37,831 bases of DNA from a virus: the IMG/VR virus record IMGVR_UViG_3300042309_000614, positions 1-37,831 of that record; one strand, given 5' to 3'. The notes below the pieces were generated by a model, which saw only the letters and a list, made by a program, of their open reading frames with translations, was not told where the DNA came from and ran no database searches. The position numbers and the translations under genes are program-made. Each line of letters begins with the position of its first letter. The stretch's first letter is position 1. Positions 1 through 7,880 of the stretch are shown here, one piece after another.

Positions 1-373
1 AACGAGGATTGTTTTCATCTCCAAACTCCCAAATTAACTTACTCCATTGTAAACCTGATTTGAGTAACCATTTAAAAACTTCGCCACTAATATTTACACC
101 ATCCTTAATAAAAGTTTCATCAAATGCCTTACCTTGCAAATGTTCGCTCTTTTTAGCCCCTTTAACAGCGTTGTTTAACCTTTCACATCTATAAGCTACT
201 GTCGGACTGAATGAGCCAAATTTTGCCCTTATTGGTTCTGCTAAGTGTTGCGCTAATTTGCGAAGATTATCAACTATTTCTTTGGTCGGTTGGTATTGTT
301 CAGCAAATCCGTTTTTCATTGCCGTTTCAGAAGTCGTAAATTCTGCTAAAGAAAAGTTTGTAGTTAATTTCAT
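1..373 (-). CDS. Endolysin, M15 peptidase family, N-terminal part (cut by window edge)
   Basis: This is the first 124 codons of the same endolysin that is complete at 35545-36048. The start ATG is at 371-373 and the reading frame runs off the left edge before the catalytic C-terminal half ends. By eye it differs from the other copy by about 8 substitutions in 373 bases, so it is a closely related allele and not an identical terminal repeat. It retains the SEHLQGKAFD metal-ligand motif of VanY/M15-type peptidases. It follows a holin and a one-TM protein, the expected context for a lysis enzyme. It is truncated only by the end of the window; there is no sign of a pseudogene. Confidence 0.9.
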   Translation of the reverse strand, partial: MKLTTNFSLAEFTTSETAMKNGFAEQYQPTKEIVDNLRKLAQHLAEPIRAKFGSFSPTVAYRCERLNNAVKGAKKSEHLQGKAFDETFIKDGVNISGEVFKWLLKSGLQWSKLIWEFGDENNPR

Positions 374-406
374 TTTCTTATATTTGTGCTTTCATTTGGT
401 TTTTGG

Positions 407-664
407 TTAGGATTGGGATTCCACATCGGAGTCCCTTTTCTTTTTCCCAAAACTCAAAACAGCGTAAACCTTTGGAAAACATATTTGTTTTTCCTTTGGC
501 AGATTTTCACCAAATAGCTTCGTTTCAATTCTCGTTATTCGCTTTTCAAATTCGTACTGTCTACTTGAAATTTCCTCAACTCGATTATAAGTCTTAACTA
601 AAAAAAAGCTAATAATTGCCAACAAAATTGACGTTGGTATATTTACTTCATGACTGGTTTTCAT
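407..664 (-). CDS. Small one-TM lysis-cassette protein, left copy
   Basis: This is an 85-residue protein starting MKTSHEV. A longer upstream ATG at 718 is rejected because the N-terminus of the paralogue at 36082-36336 aligns from this point. Residues about 8-24 form one membrane segment. A charged helical region with heptad-like spacing follows, then a conserved tail containing ETKLFGE and PKEKQICFPKVYAVLSF. It overlaps the holin upstream by 17 nt and precedes the endolysin. An N-terminal anchor followed by a helix is compatible with an antiholin or holin accessory, but no family is recognised. The tail is much more conserved between the two copies than the membrane half. Confidence 0.7.
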   Translation of the reverse strand: MKTSHEVNIPTSILLAIISFFLVKTYNRVEEISSRQYEFEKRITRIETKLFGENLPKEKQICFPKVYAVLSFGKKKRDSDVESQS

Positions 665-914
665 TAGTGTCGTTTTTTTCTTTTCGCAATAAAAATGAAT
701 TGTAAGCTCCATAGCCATACAATGTCGAACTTAATAAAACAATAGAACCAGTATCAAACCCATCAACACACGCCACACAACAAAGCCTTAAAGTCGCATA
801 AGCAACTATTATAAGTGTCGCACTTGTAAATGATACAAATCGCTCAATTTTCTTTGAACTCAAAAAACTTTTCTGACTTGAAAAAGTCGCATATAAATCA
901 CTCCACAATTTCAT
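648..914 (-). CDS. Putative two-TM holin, left copy
   Basis: This 88-residue protein has a short polar N-terminus (MKLWSDLYATF), two predicted membrane segments (about 27-50 and 57-75) and a highly charged C-terminal tail (RKEKNDTNENQS). Size, topology and position between the tail fibre and the endolysin are those of a phage holin, which would permeabilise the inner membrane and release or activate the M15 endolysin. The first membrane segment has an unusual cluster of cysteines (LRLCCVAC). It is coupled to both neighbours by short overlaps. The call rests on topology and context, not on a recognised holin family. Confidence 0.65.
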   Translation of the reverse strand: MKLWSDLYATFSSQKSFLSSKKIERFVSFTSATLIIVAYATLRLCCVACVDGFDTGSIVLLSSTLYGYGAYNSFLLRKEKNDTNENQS

Positions 915-1056
915 CTTCTATAATTTCGGTTTGCGGATAAAGTTTATCCAAATATTCTTTTTTTTCTTCTTCGCTTTCAAAGACCAATACCCTATCCTTA
1001 CCTATGATTAAATAAGGTTTGTCAGGTAAAATTTGAGTTGTTCCTATTTCTGTCAT
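898..1056 (-). CDS. Small acidic protein between fibre and holin, left copy
   Basis: This is a 52-residue ORF (MTEIGTTQILPDKPYL... ending IEDEIVE). Its ATG shares the ATGA overlap with the fibre stop, and its end overlaps the holin start by 17 nt, so it sits in a translationally coupled chain. The protein at 36710-36892 occupies the same slot in the right copy. It shares the FESE segment and the IEDEIVE tail but has a different N-terminal half. Function is unknown. Possible roles are a fibre-specific chaperone or attachment factor that co-varies with the fibre tip; this is inference from linkage only. Confidence 0.7.
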   Translation of the reverse strand: MTEIGTTQILPDKPYLIIGKDRVLVFESEEEKKEYLDKLYPQTEIIEDEIVE

Positions 1057-3212
1057 CCTTTAAAAACTTTAAAATATTCAAGGGTTAGAGTGTCATTTGT
1101 GTTTGCTAAAACACCTGAAAAAATTATCTGTTGGTCTACTGTCCAATCAATATTATGGTCGTATATAGAAAATCCTGTTACACCCTCGCTATATCCAGCA
1201 ACTGAATTTGATATTGTAGATGTTGCTGATTTTACAAAAATAGTGCTTCTTAAAAATCCAAAATTTCTACTTGTAGCAGCCGTATTAGCACTTAATGCTA
1301 TTTCGTTCGCTCCAACTAATGTTGCTGTGGTGTTTATCCATACTCTTGCACTTGAAGCACCTCCACTTCCAAGTTTTGTAAAAAGCGATGTAAATTCGAT
1401 TGTGCTACCAACCGTAATTGTATTAGCTGGAATAGTAGCAGAAGCCATTAAAGTATTTGTGGCAATTGGGACAAGTGTAATACTTGCAGAAGTTAATCGT
1501 TCTGCAATACATTGTTTATACTTTCCTTTAGGTTGGTATAAAGTATCAAAATAAGTTTTCAAAAACGCCTTTACATTAGTCCAAGTAATTTTCTTTAAAA
1601 CACTACTTTCAACTGTTGCAACTAAATCTGTATCATTTGGAGTTGCATCTGCAGAACCATTTACTAAAGTTCCTACGTTATTAACCGTAATTGTATCTTG
1701 TTTGCCATTAAAAGTTGACCAGTCTGCGCTACTCAATGCACCTCTATTTGTAGCACTTGCTGTTGGTAAATTAAATGTATGTGTTGCTGTTGCTGAATTA
1801 ATCGCAAAATCAGTTCCGCTTGTTCCAACCGCTAAATTTTGAACTTGGTCGGTTAATCCATTTAAAGCAGTTATGCCTGTTGAAAATGTAGTAATAATTT
1901 GAGAAAGGTGATTATTTTCGGTGTGTAGCTTTATTGTTCTTCCGCTATTGTTTACATATATCCTAACTGCTAACCTATCGGTTGCTAATAATGCTGTTTG
2001 AGGCACTGCTAAAGCAGTTACATATAAATCAGTAACTGTACCATTTGTAATGCCCTCAGGAGTTGCTGAATTAGATGCAATTAAAGATAATGTCGTTCCG
2101 TTCCATTTGTATAATTCAAGATAAAAAGATGGCGAACCACCTCCACTTGATGCACTAAAATAAGTTTCAAAAGTCCAATTTCCTGCTGGTATCTCTAATA
2201 AATTTGGAACATTTGCATCCGTTATAAAAGATTGAATATACCCGTTTGTGTTTATTGTAAAATCAGTTCCCGCACCTAATATTGGTACTCTGTCCATTTC
2301 TTTAAATGCAACACCGCCAAAAGTACCCTGACTCACCGAACCATTCAAATAAAATGATTGCGAAGCCCCTCCGCCTGTTGATGCTGGGAAATTAGCAAGG
2401 CTACCGTCCCCCCTTACATATTGGCTAATTAATCCTGCACCAGTTACCGCTATATCGCCACTTGAAGTAATAGGACTATTTGCAACCGAAAACGCACTTG
2501 GCATTGTTAACCCTACCGAAGTGACTGTGCCATTTGTAATTGCAGCCCAAACAGCTGCGCCTGTTGTTGCATCAGAGCAAACATAAACAGTCCCATCGTC
2601 TAATATCCATCTGCTACCAACCGCAAAGCCTTTAGTATCATCGTCATTTACTGTTGGTGTGACTGTAAAATTATGGCTAACTTCACGAATTGTAAAGCCA
2701 TCTTGCTGCATTACATATTGTCTACCTGCTTCCCATTTTAATTCATAATCTATTGAACATACTAATGCAACGCCTTTTTGACCCCCTAATCCTGCATCTG
2801 TTGCCCCTTTGCGTATTCTTGCGTAATTGTCAAATTGTATTTGGTCTCCATCGCTAATTGAAATATCTTGACCGTCTGTTTCATTTCCCTTGGCAAGTAC
2901 TTCATTAAACGTTGGTGTGTTAACTATTGGATTAGCAGGGTCTGTATTGTCTACTATATCACCAGTTACCGATTCTATCCCTCCGCTATTATTTTCAATG
3001 TAGTCTATTAAATCGGTTTGGTTTTCAATATCGCCTGTAATGAAACCCCACTCACCGCCTCCGCTTGTTTGTGTAGAGCCGCCAAACTGCAAAGCACCAA
3101 TCGCACTCACTCGAACTTGAGTAGTTTTAAAATCAATATTTATTTCCGATACTGAATTAGCTTCAATATCTAAAACCTGATTTGAAAAATTAATATTAAT
3201 CTCTATAATCAT
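1053..3212 (-). CDS. Tail fibre / receptor-binding protein (variant A)
   Basis: This is a 719-residue virion protein, low in Cys and rich in Gly/Ser/Thr/Asn. It has several internal motifs typical of Bacteroidetes phage fibres: QYVRGDGSLANFP at about 265, and RGALSSADWSTFNGKQD followed by repeated TL/V elements at about 493-510. The N-terminal ~60 residues probably attach to the virion. The C-terminal ~155 residues after FDTLY form a separate domain that has no counterpart in the right-hand copy (36889-37831), while the shaft before it is nearly identical. The tip is therefore the likely receptor-binding, exchangeable module. It follows the head-tail connector genes and overlaps its neighbours by 4 nt on each side. 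Confidence 0.85.
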   Translation of the reverse strand: MIIEININFSNQVLDIEANSVSEINIDFKTTQVRVSAIGALQFGGSTQTSGGGEWGFITGDIENQTDLIDYIENNSGGIESVTGDIVDNTDPANPIVNTPTFNEVLAKGNETDGQDISISDGDQIQFDNYARIRKGATDAGLGGQKGVALVCSIDYELKWEAGRQYVMQQDGFTIREVSHNFTVTPTVNDDDTKGFAVGSRWILDDGTVYVCSDATTGAAVWAAITNGTVTSVGLTMPSAFSVANSPITSSGDIAVTGAGLISQYVRGDGSLANFPASTGGGASQSFYLNGSVSQGTFGGVAFKEMDRVPILGAGTDFTINTNGYIQSFITDANVPNLLEIPAGNWTFETYFSASSGGGSPSFYLELYKWNGTTLSLIASNSATPEGITNGTVTDLYVTALAVPQTALLATDRLAVRIYVNNSGRTIKLHTENNHLSQIITTFSTGITALNGLTDQVQNLAVGTSGTDFAINSATATHTFNLPTASATNRGALSSADWSTFNGKQDTITVNNVGTLVNGSADATPNDTDLVATVESSVLKKITWTNVKAFLKTYFDTLYQPKGKYKQCIAERLTSASITLVPIATNTLMASATIPANTITVGSTIEFTSLFTKLGSGGASSARVWINTTATLVGANEIALSANTAATSRNFGFLRSTIFVKSATSTISNSVAGYSEGVTGFSIYDHNIDWTVDQQIIFSGVLANTNDTLTLEYFKVFKG

Positions 3213-3562
3213 GCTATTGCAACAAGTTCACCTATTTCGGTTTCTGTTAATATTAATCGCTCAAAGCCGCTATCAAAGTTTTCATTTGGTACATCTACTG
3301 AAATTTGAATAAACAATTTACCAGTCGGCACATTAGTAATGCTTTCTTTTGCTAAAAAGCACTCACATAAGCCATTAGCAGCGGATGTTATTTCAACTTC
3401 ATTATCTGACAGTAAAAAGTTAGCTAAAATATTACTTTTCTTCTGATAGACTTTAACTTCAATTTCTTCAACTTCACTTAAATCTAACGGCTCTGAATTT
3501 ACTGCTAAAGCAAATTTCAAAGTGTGGTCTGTGCCAATTGGTATTCTTATTTTATCTGCCAT
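3209..3562 (-). CDS. Putative virion protein, beta-rich, upstream of fibre
   Basis: This 117-residue protein has alternating hydrophobic strands (DHTLKFALAV, EIEVKVYQKKS, TGKLFIQISVDVP), suggesting an Ig-like or baseplate-adaptor beta fold. It overlaps the connector gene upstream by 11 nt and the fibre gene downstream by ATGA. Its position directly before the fibre suggests an adaptor that links fibre to tail, similar in size to BppU-type N-terminal domains. No specific family was recognised, so the role is inferred from position. Confidence 0.6.
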   Translation of the reverse strand: MADKIRIPIGTDHTLKFALAVNSEPLDLSEVEEIEVKVYQKKSNILANFLLSDNEVEITSAANGLCECFLAKESITNVPTGKLFIQISVDVPNENFDSGFERLILTETEIGELVAIA

Positions 3563-4184
3563 TTCCTATTCCTAATACTGTGAATTGATTTCTTTTCTTT
3601 CTTGCTTTGCATAATTCAACTTCGTATTTAACTCCATCAAATGTGCTTTTAACCCTGTCTAATTCGTTTAACATTCGAGTCCTATAAACATCCGATTTGC
3701 CTTTGAAATTTTGCAACATTTCTGCACGTCTTTTATCAGATACTTGCCCAAACCCCTCTTGAGTATATTCCTCTAATCCGAATTGCGTAACGTGCAATCC
3801 ATGAAACGGCAAATAACGAACTACAGTTGCCGTTGCTAACCATTTTTTTACAAAGTTGTAATAGAAATCCATTAACTCATACGAAGTCCAAAATTCAGCA
3901 TCGTCTGGAGTTGTTGTTGTTTGTTCTAAAGCCACATAATAAGCAGAATTATAAAATACTTTCGCACCCTCTTCATAAGTACGACCATTTTTAAATTGAG
4001 AGTAATTAGCTTTTACTGCTTCGTTTATCGCTTGGTATAATTCAATTTGAATTAAGTTCTGCAGCTCGATTTCCTGAGCATCAATAACATGAAGTTTCAA
4101 ATCGCTTTCATCCGTATTCGGAGAAAGTGCAAGTATCGGAGTTATATCCGTAATCCCAATCCATGCAAATAGGTTGTTTATCAT
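3552..4184 (-). CDS. Putative head-tail connector / adaptor
   Basis: This is a 210-residue protein with an N-terminal helical region (residues 20-60, ELQNLIQIELYQAINEAV). It has a central segment with Tyr/Trp repeats (GRTYEEGAKVFYNSAYYVALEQTTTTPDDAEFW) that resembles a carbohydrate-binding-like or chitinase-type aromatic motif, then a long basic helical C-terminus. It directly follows the portal gene (ATGA overlap), the usual place for a gp6-like connector. It resembles the phage proteins grouped as DUF6712 in Bacteroidetes phages, but that assignment is from memory. It probably sits on the portal ring and joins head to tail. Confidence 0.6.
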   Translation of the reverse strand: MINNLFAWIGITDITPILALSPNTDESDLKLHVIDAQEIELQNLIQIELYQAINEAVKANYSQFKNGRTYEEGAKVFYNSAYYVALEQTTTTPDDAEFWTSYELMDFYYNFVKKWLATATVVRYLPFHGLHVTQFGLEEYTQEGFGQVSDKRRAEMLQNFKGKSDVYRTRMLNELDRVKSTFDGVKYEVELCKARKKRNQFTVLGIGNGR

Positions 4185-5452
4185 TGCGGTGTTTGTTCTG
4201 TTGTTGTTGAATCGGTTTCTATTCCTAACGCATCTAACAATGTTTGTTTAGGTATCAAATCAATTACTTTGGTAGCTAACAATGGAGAAAGTGAATTAAG
4301 TGTACCAAGTATTTTATCGCCCTCACTTGGTATATTAACTTCAACACCAAATTCTGAAACAGTCCAATCAATCGCACCGCCAAACATATTCCTAAACGCT
4401 TGCGTTATTAATCTTTGAACTGGATTAACTGTTTGTCTAAGCATTGCCATAGCCTGCTTAATTGCATTATCATTTCCTAAAACAGCCGCTTCTGCATATC
4501 CTAATAATACTGGATGCACTCCCCAAAGTCTACAAACGGCTCTCTCTATTATATCTCTTTTTGAATTACTTGCCTCTAAAATTGGTTTAGGGTCATTGCC
4601 TGAAAATATTGGAGCTTGCTCTGCCATTTCAGCAAAGTTTACCAATACCGCAAAGCGTGAAGTCAAACCATCTTTGTTTTTCTTCATCCCTGTGAATTGC
4701 ACCATTTCGCCCTCTATTCTTTGCCTATCCGTTAAACCATCTTCGCCTTTTTCGTTATCATCAACTCCAAAGAAAGTCATAACACCACCTAAATTAAAAC
4801 CATTCAAAACCGCTTCATAATCCATTTTAGAAAGTTCAGATGAAGTCTTTACATCCTCTACACTAGCTAAAAAATCAGGTATTGCATAAACGTCCGAATC
4901 AAAAGGGTTGCCGTCAAACACATAATAAATTTCACCATTAGAATTGAAATCTGTTACATTCTTAGTCATGGCTTCAAAGCTTGCTACTTCGCCCTGAAAA
5001 TCTTGCAATTTAATCCATGCGTTTTTATCTAACTTTTCAAGTCCAATAGTCGGATTGTACATCCAGTTCCCATCTAAAGACTTTCTAATCTTTTGAAACG
5101 GCATTAATGTTACTCTTCCAACTCGACCATTTCCTAATCTCGAAACATGAAATACCGCACAATCCATATAAGCAAAAGACAAAGCAGACTTAGAAAGTAA
5201 TTTATCAGCCGTTTCTTTTTCATTGACTTTGTAAAAAGATGCTACTTCGCTAACAAATCCATCGGCTTCTATATACTCCGCATATTTTTTGGCTGCTTTT
5301 TTTGCCGTTCCTGAATTGTTTATAATGTCGATTATCTCTAAAGGCAAGTTATCATTCCATCCAAATTTATGGTAGCCTAATGCTTTGTTATCGAATGTAG
5401 TAGGGAGTATATTCCTAAAATGTACTTTTGATGTTTTTTTGAATTTACTCAT
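4181..5452 (-). CDS. Portal protein
   Basis: This 423-residue protein matches HK97/SPP1-like portals in size and layout. It has an N-terminal arm, a helical region with KAAKKYAEYIEADGF, a central beta-rich wing (YMDCAVFHVSRLGNGRVGRVTLMPFQKIRKS) and a late helical block (KRDIIERAVCRLWGVHPVLLGYAEAAVLGNDNAIKQAM) typical of the portal stem/crown region. The portal forms the dodecameric ring through which DNA is packaged by the terminase. It lies far from the terminase genes (19852-21291), an unusual order. It is followed by the connector. The ATGA-type overlap with the glycosyltransferase upstream suggests co-transcription. Confidence 0.8.
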   Translation of the reverse strand: MSKFKKTSKVHFRNILPTTFDNKALGYHKFGWNDNLPLEIIDIINNSGTAKKAAKKYAEYIEADGFVSEVASFYKVNEKETADKLLSKSALSFAYMDCAVFHVSRLGNGRVGRVTLMPFQKIRKSLDGNWMYNPTIGLEKLDKNAWIKLQDFQGEVASFEAMTKNVTDFNSNGEIYYVFDGNPFDSDVYAIPDFLASVEDVKTSSELSKMDYEAVLNGFNLGGVMTFFGVDDNEKGEDGLTDRQRIEGEMVQFTGMKKNKDGLTSRFAVLVNFAEMAEQAPIFSGNDPKPILEASNSKRDIIERAVCRLWGVHPVLLGYAEAAVLGNDNAIKQAMAMLRQTVNPVQRLITQAFRNMFGGAIDWTVSEFGVEVNIPSEGDKILGTLNSLSPLLATKVIDLIPKQTLLDALGIETDSTTTEQTPQ

Positions 5453-6126
5453 ACAATATTCTGATAATTTACAAACTTTTCTTTAATAGTTGAAACACCT
5501 TGTGGATGTATCACCAATTTTTTATTCGGCTTAATGCAAAGATATTGTTTTTGGTAGTCAATATACATAGCATCTACTATTTTGTTAGCCTTACTTAATA
5601 TATTAATCAAATTGGTATATGCTCTCTTATGCACAACGTAAGCAAATGCGCCCCATGTGTAGACTTGTTTGCTAAAAAACTTGTCATAGTATTGCGGAGG
5701 TCTACCAAACGAACCGCCTAAATAAAGGATATGGAAATTATCAGGGAGTTCCGATAAATACACTTGAAAATCTTTACTAAAACTATCAGTAAAAAGCACA
5801 TCATCTTCAAATATAGCTACGCACTCAAATCCTTGTTTCTTTGCATATTTTAACGCCTTTAAATGCGATTGAATACAAGCGTACTCATTATCTGTAACGC
5901 CTGCTATTTGGCTTTTAATCTCTTTGCCGTCAATGGCTTGTATTATTTCGATTTCGGTGGTCGACCTACTTTCTTTTTCGTAACCAAAACATCCCTTTTG
6001 TTTGGCTGCGCTGGCAAAGAAAGATTTTCTCCTGTCGGTACTTCGTTCAAGGTTGATAACGACTCCAGCGACTGGATAGTTAAGGGGTTGTCTTTTTTTT
6101 TGACTGTTGCTAATTCGATAAAACAA
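5449..6126 (-). CDS. Family 25-type glycosyltransferase
   Basis: The protein contains the hallmarks of GT25 (LPS glycosyltransferase/procollagen galactosyltransferase) enzymes: VVINLERSTDRRKSF near the N-terminus, QAIDGKEI, then GCIQSH-like ACIQSHLKALKYA, AIFEDDVLF with the metal-binding EDD, and LYLGGSFG. It would transfer a sugar from a nucleotide-sugar donor to an acceptor on the virion, host envelope or DNA; the acceptor is unknown. The only possible start in this frame before the catalytic N-terminus is a TTG at 6124-6126, well inside the 107-codon ORF at 5943-6266. The frame could also be entered by a -1 shift at the A9 run 6093-6101, giving a fusion of about 272 residues. The C-terminus overlaps the portal start. 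Confidence 0.8.
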   Translation of the reverse strand: MFYRISNSQKKRQPLNYPVAGVVINLERSTDRRKSFFASAAKQKGCFGYEKESRSTTEIEIIQAIDGKEIKSQIAGVTDNEYACIQSHLKALKYAKKQGFECVAIFEDDVLFTDSFSKDFQVYLSELPDNFHILYLGGSFGRPPQYYDKFFSKQVYTWGAFAYVVHKRAYTNLINILSKANKIVDAMYIDYQKQYLCIKPNKKLVIHPQGVSTIKEKFVNYQNIV

Positions 6127-6266
6127 TGCCCTCTGTTATTAAGTTTGGCAATTTCTACCTTTTCGTCTGTGATATTATCAGCATTTATAGTGATAATTGT
6201 ACGGTTGGCATCTCTAAAAACAAGTTCGCCAATGCCGTCTTTCAGTTTGTACTTTGAAAATTTCAT
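5943..6266 (-). CDS. Small basic-tailed protein overlapping the glycosyltransferase
   Basis: This is a 107-residue ORF. Residues 1-55 look like a compact fold (KYKLKDGIGELVFRDANRTIITINADN). The rest is low-complexity and ends in a KKKVGRPPKSK tail that resembles an AT-hook-like Gly-Arg-Pro core. It shares about 184 nt with the GT25 ORF in the -1 frame, and the A9 run falls at its Lys56-58. Two readings are possible. It may be an independent protein whose 3' half is dual-coding, or it may be the N-terminal part of a frameshift product with the glycosyltransferase. No known family was recognised. Confidence 0.6.
   Translation of the reverse strand: MKFSKYKLKDGIGELVFRDANRTIITINADNITDEKVEIAKLNNRGHCFIELATVKKKDNPLTIQSLESLSTLNEVPTGENLSLPAQPNKRDVLVTKKKVGRPPKSK
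6093..6101 (-). other. A9 homopolymer, possible -1 slippage site
   Basis: On the coding strand GTC is followed by nine A and GAC. In the 107-codon frame this is three AAA codons. A -1 slip moves translation into the GT25 frame, which continues AGA CAA CCC and reaches the NLERSTDRR motif 17 codons later. The alternative is an assembly indel in the homopolymer. The site is similar to the A9 in the large terminase. Confidence 0.45.
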
Positions 6267-6274
6267 ATAATTAA

Positions 6275-6883
6275 TTAAATGTTTACTAAAATCCTTTCAA
6301 CTCCAAAGATAGTATCTCTTTTCAATATCTCATAATTCATGCTATTTAAACCGCTTTTAAGCCATGTTTGCCCTGTTGCTAATATTAAGTGCTTATTAAC
6401 TTTATATTGGTCTGTAATAGGCTGTTTTTCGTGTGCTAAAGAAAAGTATCGGTACTCTTTAAAGATAGTATTAACCCCTGCTAAAATACACCTATTAAAT
6501 AAATCATCATCTTCGCCACCCCATCCCCAAAAGTCGTTACTAAATCCGTTGCATTTTAAAAATGAATCAGAATCAAAAGCCGTAACCCCGCCAAAACAAG
6601 TTTCATAAGGTACTTTATAATTAAATTGCTCACATAAACCTGAAAAGTGATAAGCCCCTTTTATCGGTTTTGAGTAATGGTCTAAATTATGAGCTAACAA
6701 ATCCACATCGTGAAAACAAACAAGTGAATCTTTTGTTTCATTAAAACCGATATTAAAGAGTTTTCCTCTGTTAAATAGCTTTCTGTTGGCTTGTTCTACT
6801 ACCAATATATCAAAGCCTTTGTAATGCTCTACAAACCGCCTTAAATGAGATTCTCTGTTCCTATATGGTATAATTATTTTCAT
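6275..6883 (-). CDS. Family 7-type (galactosyl)glycosyltransferase
   Basis: This 202-residue protein has the signature of GT7 enzymes (beta-1,4-galactosyltransferase type): IIPYRNRESHLRRF at the N-terminus, FNIGFNE, the metal-binding CFHDVDLL, then CFGGVTAFDSDSFLKCNGFSNDFWGWGGEDDDLFNR, the conserved acceptor-binding GWGGEDDD block. It is a soluble GT-A fold enzyme without signal peptide or membrane segment, so it acts in the infected cell cytoplasm. It shares a start/stop base with the gene upstream and is 8 nt before the next ORF. With its neighbours it forms a sugar-modification cluster between the head and portal genes. The target is unknown. Confidence 0.85.
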   Translation of the reverse strand: MKIIIPYRNRESHLRRFVEHYKGFDILVVEQANRKLFNRGKLFNIGFNETKDSLVCFHDVDLLAHNLDHYSKPIKGAYHFSGLCEQFNYKVPYETCFGGVTAFDSDSFLKCNGFSNDFWGWGGEDDDLFNRCILAGVNTIFKEYRYFSLAHEKQPITDQYKVNKHLILATGQTWLKSGLNSMNYEILKRDTIFGVERILVNI

Positions 6884-7230
6884 TAATTTATTGAGTGCAA
6901 AATATCCTTTTTGATATTGAATTGCTTTTCTTTTACAATTGCAGCAGGTTGCAATGATATAGACGCTAAATAGGCAATAGCCATTTCTTTTATTTCATTC
7001 ACTAATGACGGGTAATTATAATCCAATTGGTAATTAATACTATAATAAACGAACATTTTTTCAGCCATTTGTTTTTGGGTATATATCCTATTATTAATAA
7101 GAACTTTGCACTTATTACTAATAACATTATAGTCTATATCTGTAAAGATTATTTGACAGTTATATTTAGCGCAAAATGAAACAACTATCTTGAGCAACTC
7201 TATATCTTTTGGTTTTATTGTTTTTTCCAT
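6883..7230 (-). CDS. Hypothetical protein in the glycosyltransferase cluster
   Basis: This is a 115-residue, mostly helical protein of mixed charge with no signal peptide or membrane segment. Notable stretches are KIVVSFCAKYNCQIIFTDIDYNV (alternating alpha/beta pattern) and EIKEMAIAYLASISLQ. It sits between two glycosyltransferase-like genes, overlapping the GT7 start by one base (TAATG-type junction). No family was recognised. It may be an accessory of the sugar-modification cluster, but this is based only on location. Confidence 0.6.
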   Translation of the reverse strand: MEKTIKPKDIELLKIVVSFCAKYNCQIIFTDIDYNVISNKCKVLINNRIYTQKQMAEKMFVYYSINYQLDYNYPSLVNEIKEMAIAYLASISLQPAAIVKEKQFNIKKDILHSIN

Positions 7231-7241
7231 ATTATTTTTTT

Positions 7242-7880
7242 TTATCGGTTAATTAAAGCCCATTCCAAACATCTATCTATTCTTTCAGTTTGCGCTGCAT
7301 CTTTTCCATATTCTCGACTATACCATGAGTGTATTCCCATCGGTTCGTTATTAATCTTAATTACAGTACTTACGCCATCCGTACTCTCAATGTCAGTGAA
7401 ATTAGCACTCACAAAGTTATCATGTAACCAATAAAGAAATCCTGCAAAAGGCTCGTTTAAGTTAGCGTTCTTTTCGACTTTTCGAGCGTATTGGTATTGT
7501 TTTGAATTATCGAATGAAGCTATTTTAGTTTTAATCAAATCCACATTAAACACATTGAAAAAAGGGTTAACATTGAAAACAGAATTATTTCTATGGCTAA
7601 TTATACCACCATCGGGAACTCCGCAATAGGCATAGTTCTTTTCGAGCATTGTGTTTATTACATTGTCTAATAAATCTTCATTCACAATAAAAAAATCCTC
7701 ATCTGCATTAACTATAATTCCTGAAAAATTATGAGTAAACAAATACAAAAGATAATCTAAAGCACCGCTATATCCTTGAAACTGCTTGCATTGAATAAAA
7801 TTATTATCGCTTCGCCAAAGTCCTTTAGCAAGTGTGTATAATTTTTCATTTGCTGAGCGTGTTACTATTGTTTTATCCAT
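7242..7880 (-). CDS. Putative GT-A-fold glycosyltransferase-like protein
   Basis: This is a 212-residue soluble protein. The segment IIVNADEDFFIVNEDLLDNVI contains a DED metal-binding-like motif after a hydrophobic strand, followed by NYAYCGVPDGGIISHRNN and FNVFNVDLIKTK, then a conserved-looking IHSWYSREYG near the C-terminus. This order (strand-DxD-strand, then a C-terminal His) resembles nucleotide-sugar transferases, and the gene sits in line with GT7 and GT25 genes. The family assignment is weaker than for its neighbours. The last codons overlap the following gene by 8 nt. Confidence 0.55.
   Translation of the reverse strand: MDKTIVTRSANEKLYTLAKGLWRSDNNFIQCKQFQGYSGALDYLLYLFTHNFSGIIVNADEDFFIVNEDLLDNVINTMLEKNYAYCGVPDGGIISHRNNSVFNVNPFFNVFNVDLIKTKIASFDNSKQYQYARKVEKNANLNEPFAGFLYWLHDNFVSANFTDIESTDGVSTVIKINNEPMGIHSWYSREYGKDAAQTERIDRCLEWALINR

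Larger units (their letters stand above)
1..2016. repeat. Left copy of the diverged terminal redundancy
   Basis: Window positions 1-373 align to 35676-36048 (offset 35675) with scattered substitutions. The similarity continues through the holin genes and the tail-fibre shaft: 1726 aligns to 37541 (offset 35815). The change in offset comes from a different fibre tip and from extra DNA around 36574-36726 in the right copy. This pattern fits a circular genome of about 35.7 kb whose contig ends come from two co-occurring variants. A true tandem duplication of the fibre-lysis cassette is the alternative. Confidence 0.9.

Noticed and set aside
380-387. TATATTTG (plus) near the endolysin start as a promoter
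   Set aside because: It points rightward, where no gene follows; it is not in the direction of the cassette.
1033-1554. 173-codon plus-strand ORF
   Set aside because: It lies entirely opposite the fibre gene, with no promoter and a composition typical of the reverse of a Thr/Asn/Gly-rich coding region.
5863-6270. 135-codon plus-strand ORF
   Set aside because: It is the antisense of the GT25 and small basic genes, with no promoter or family match.
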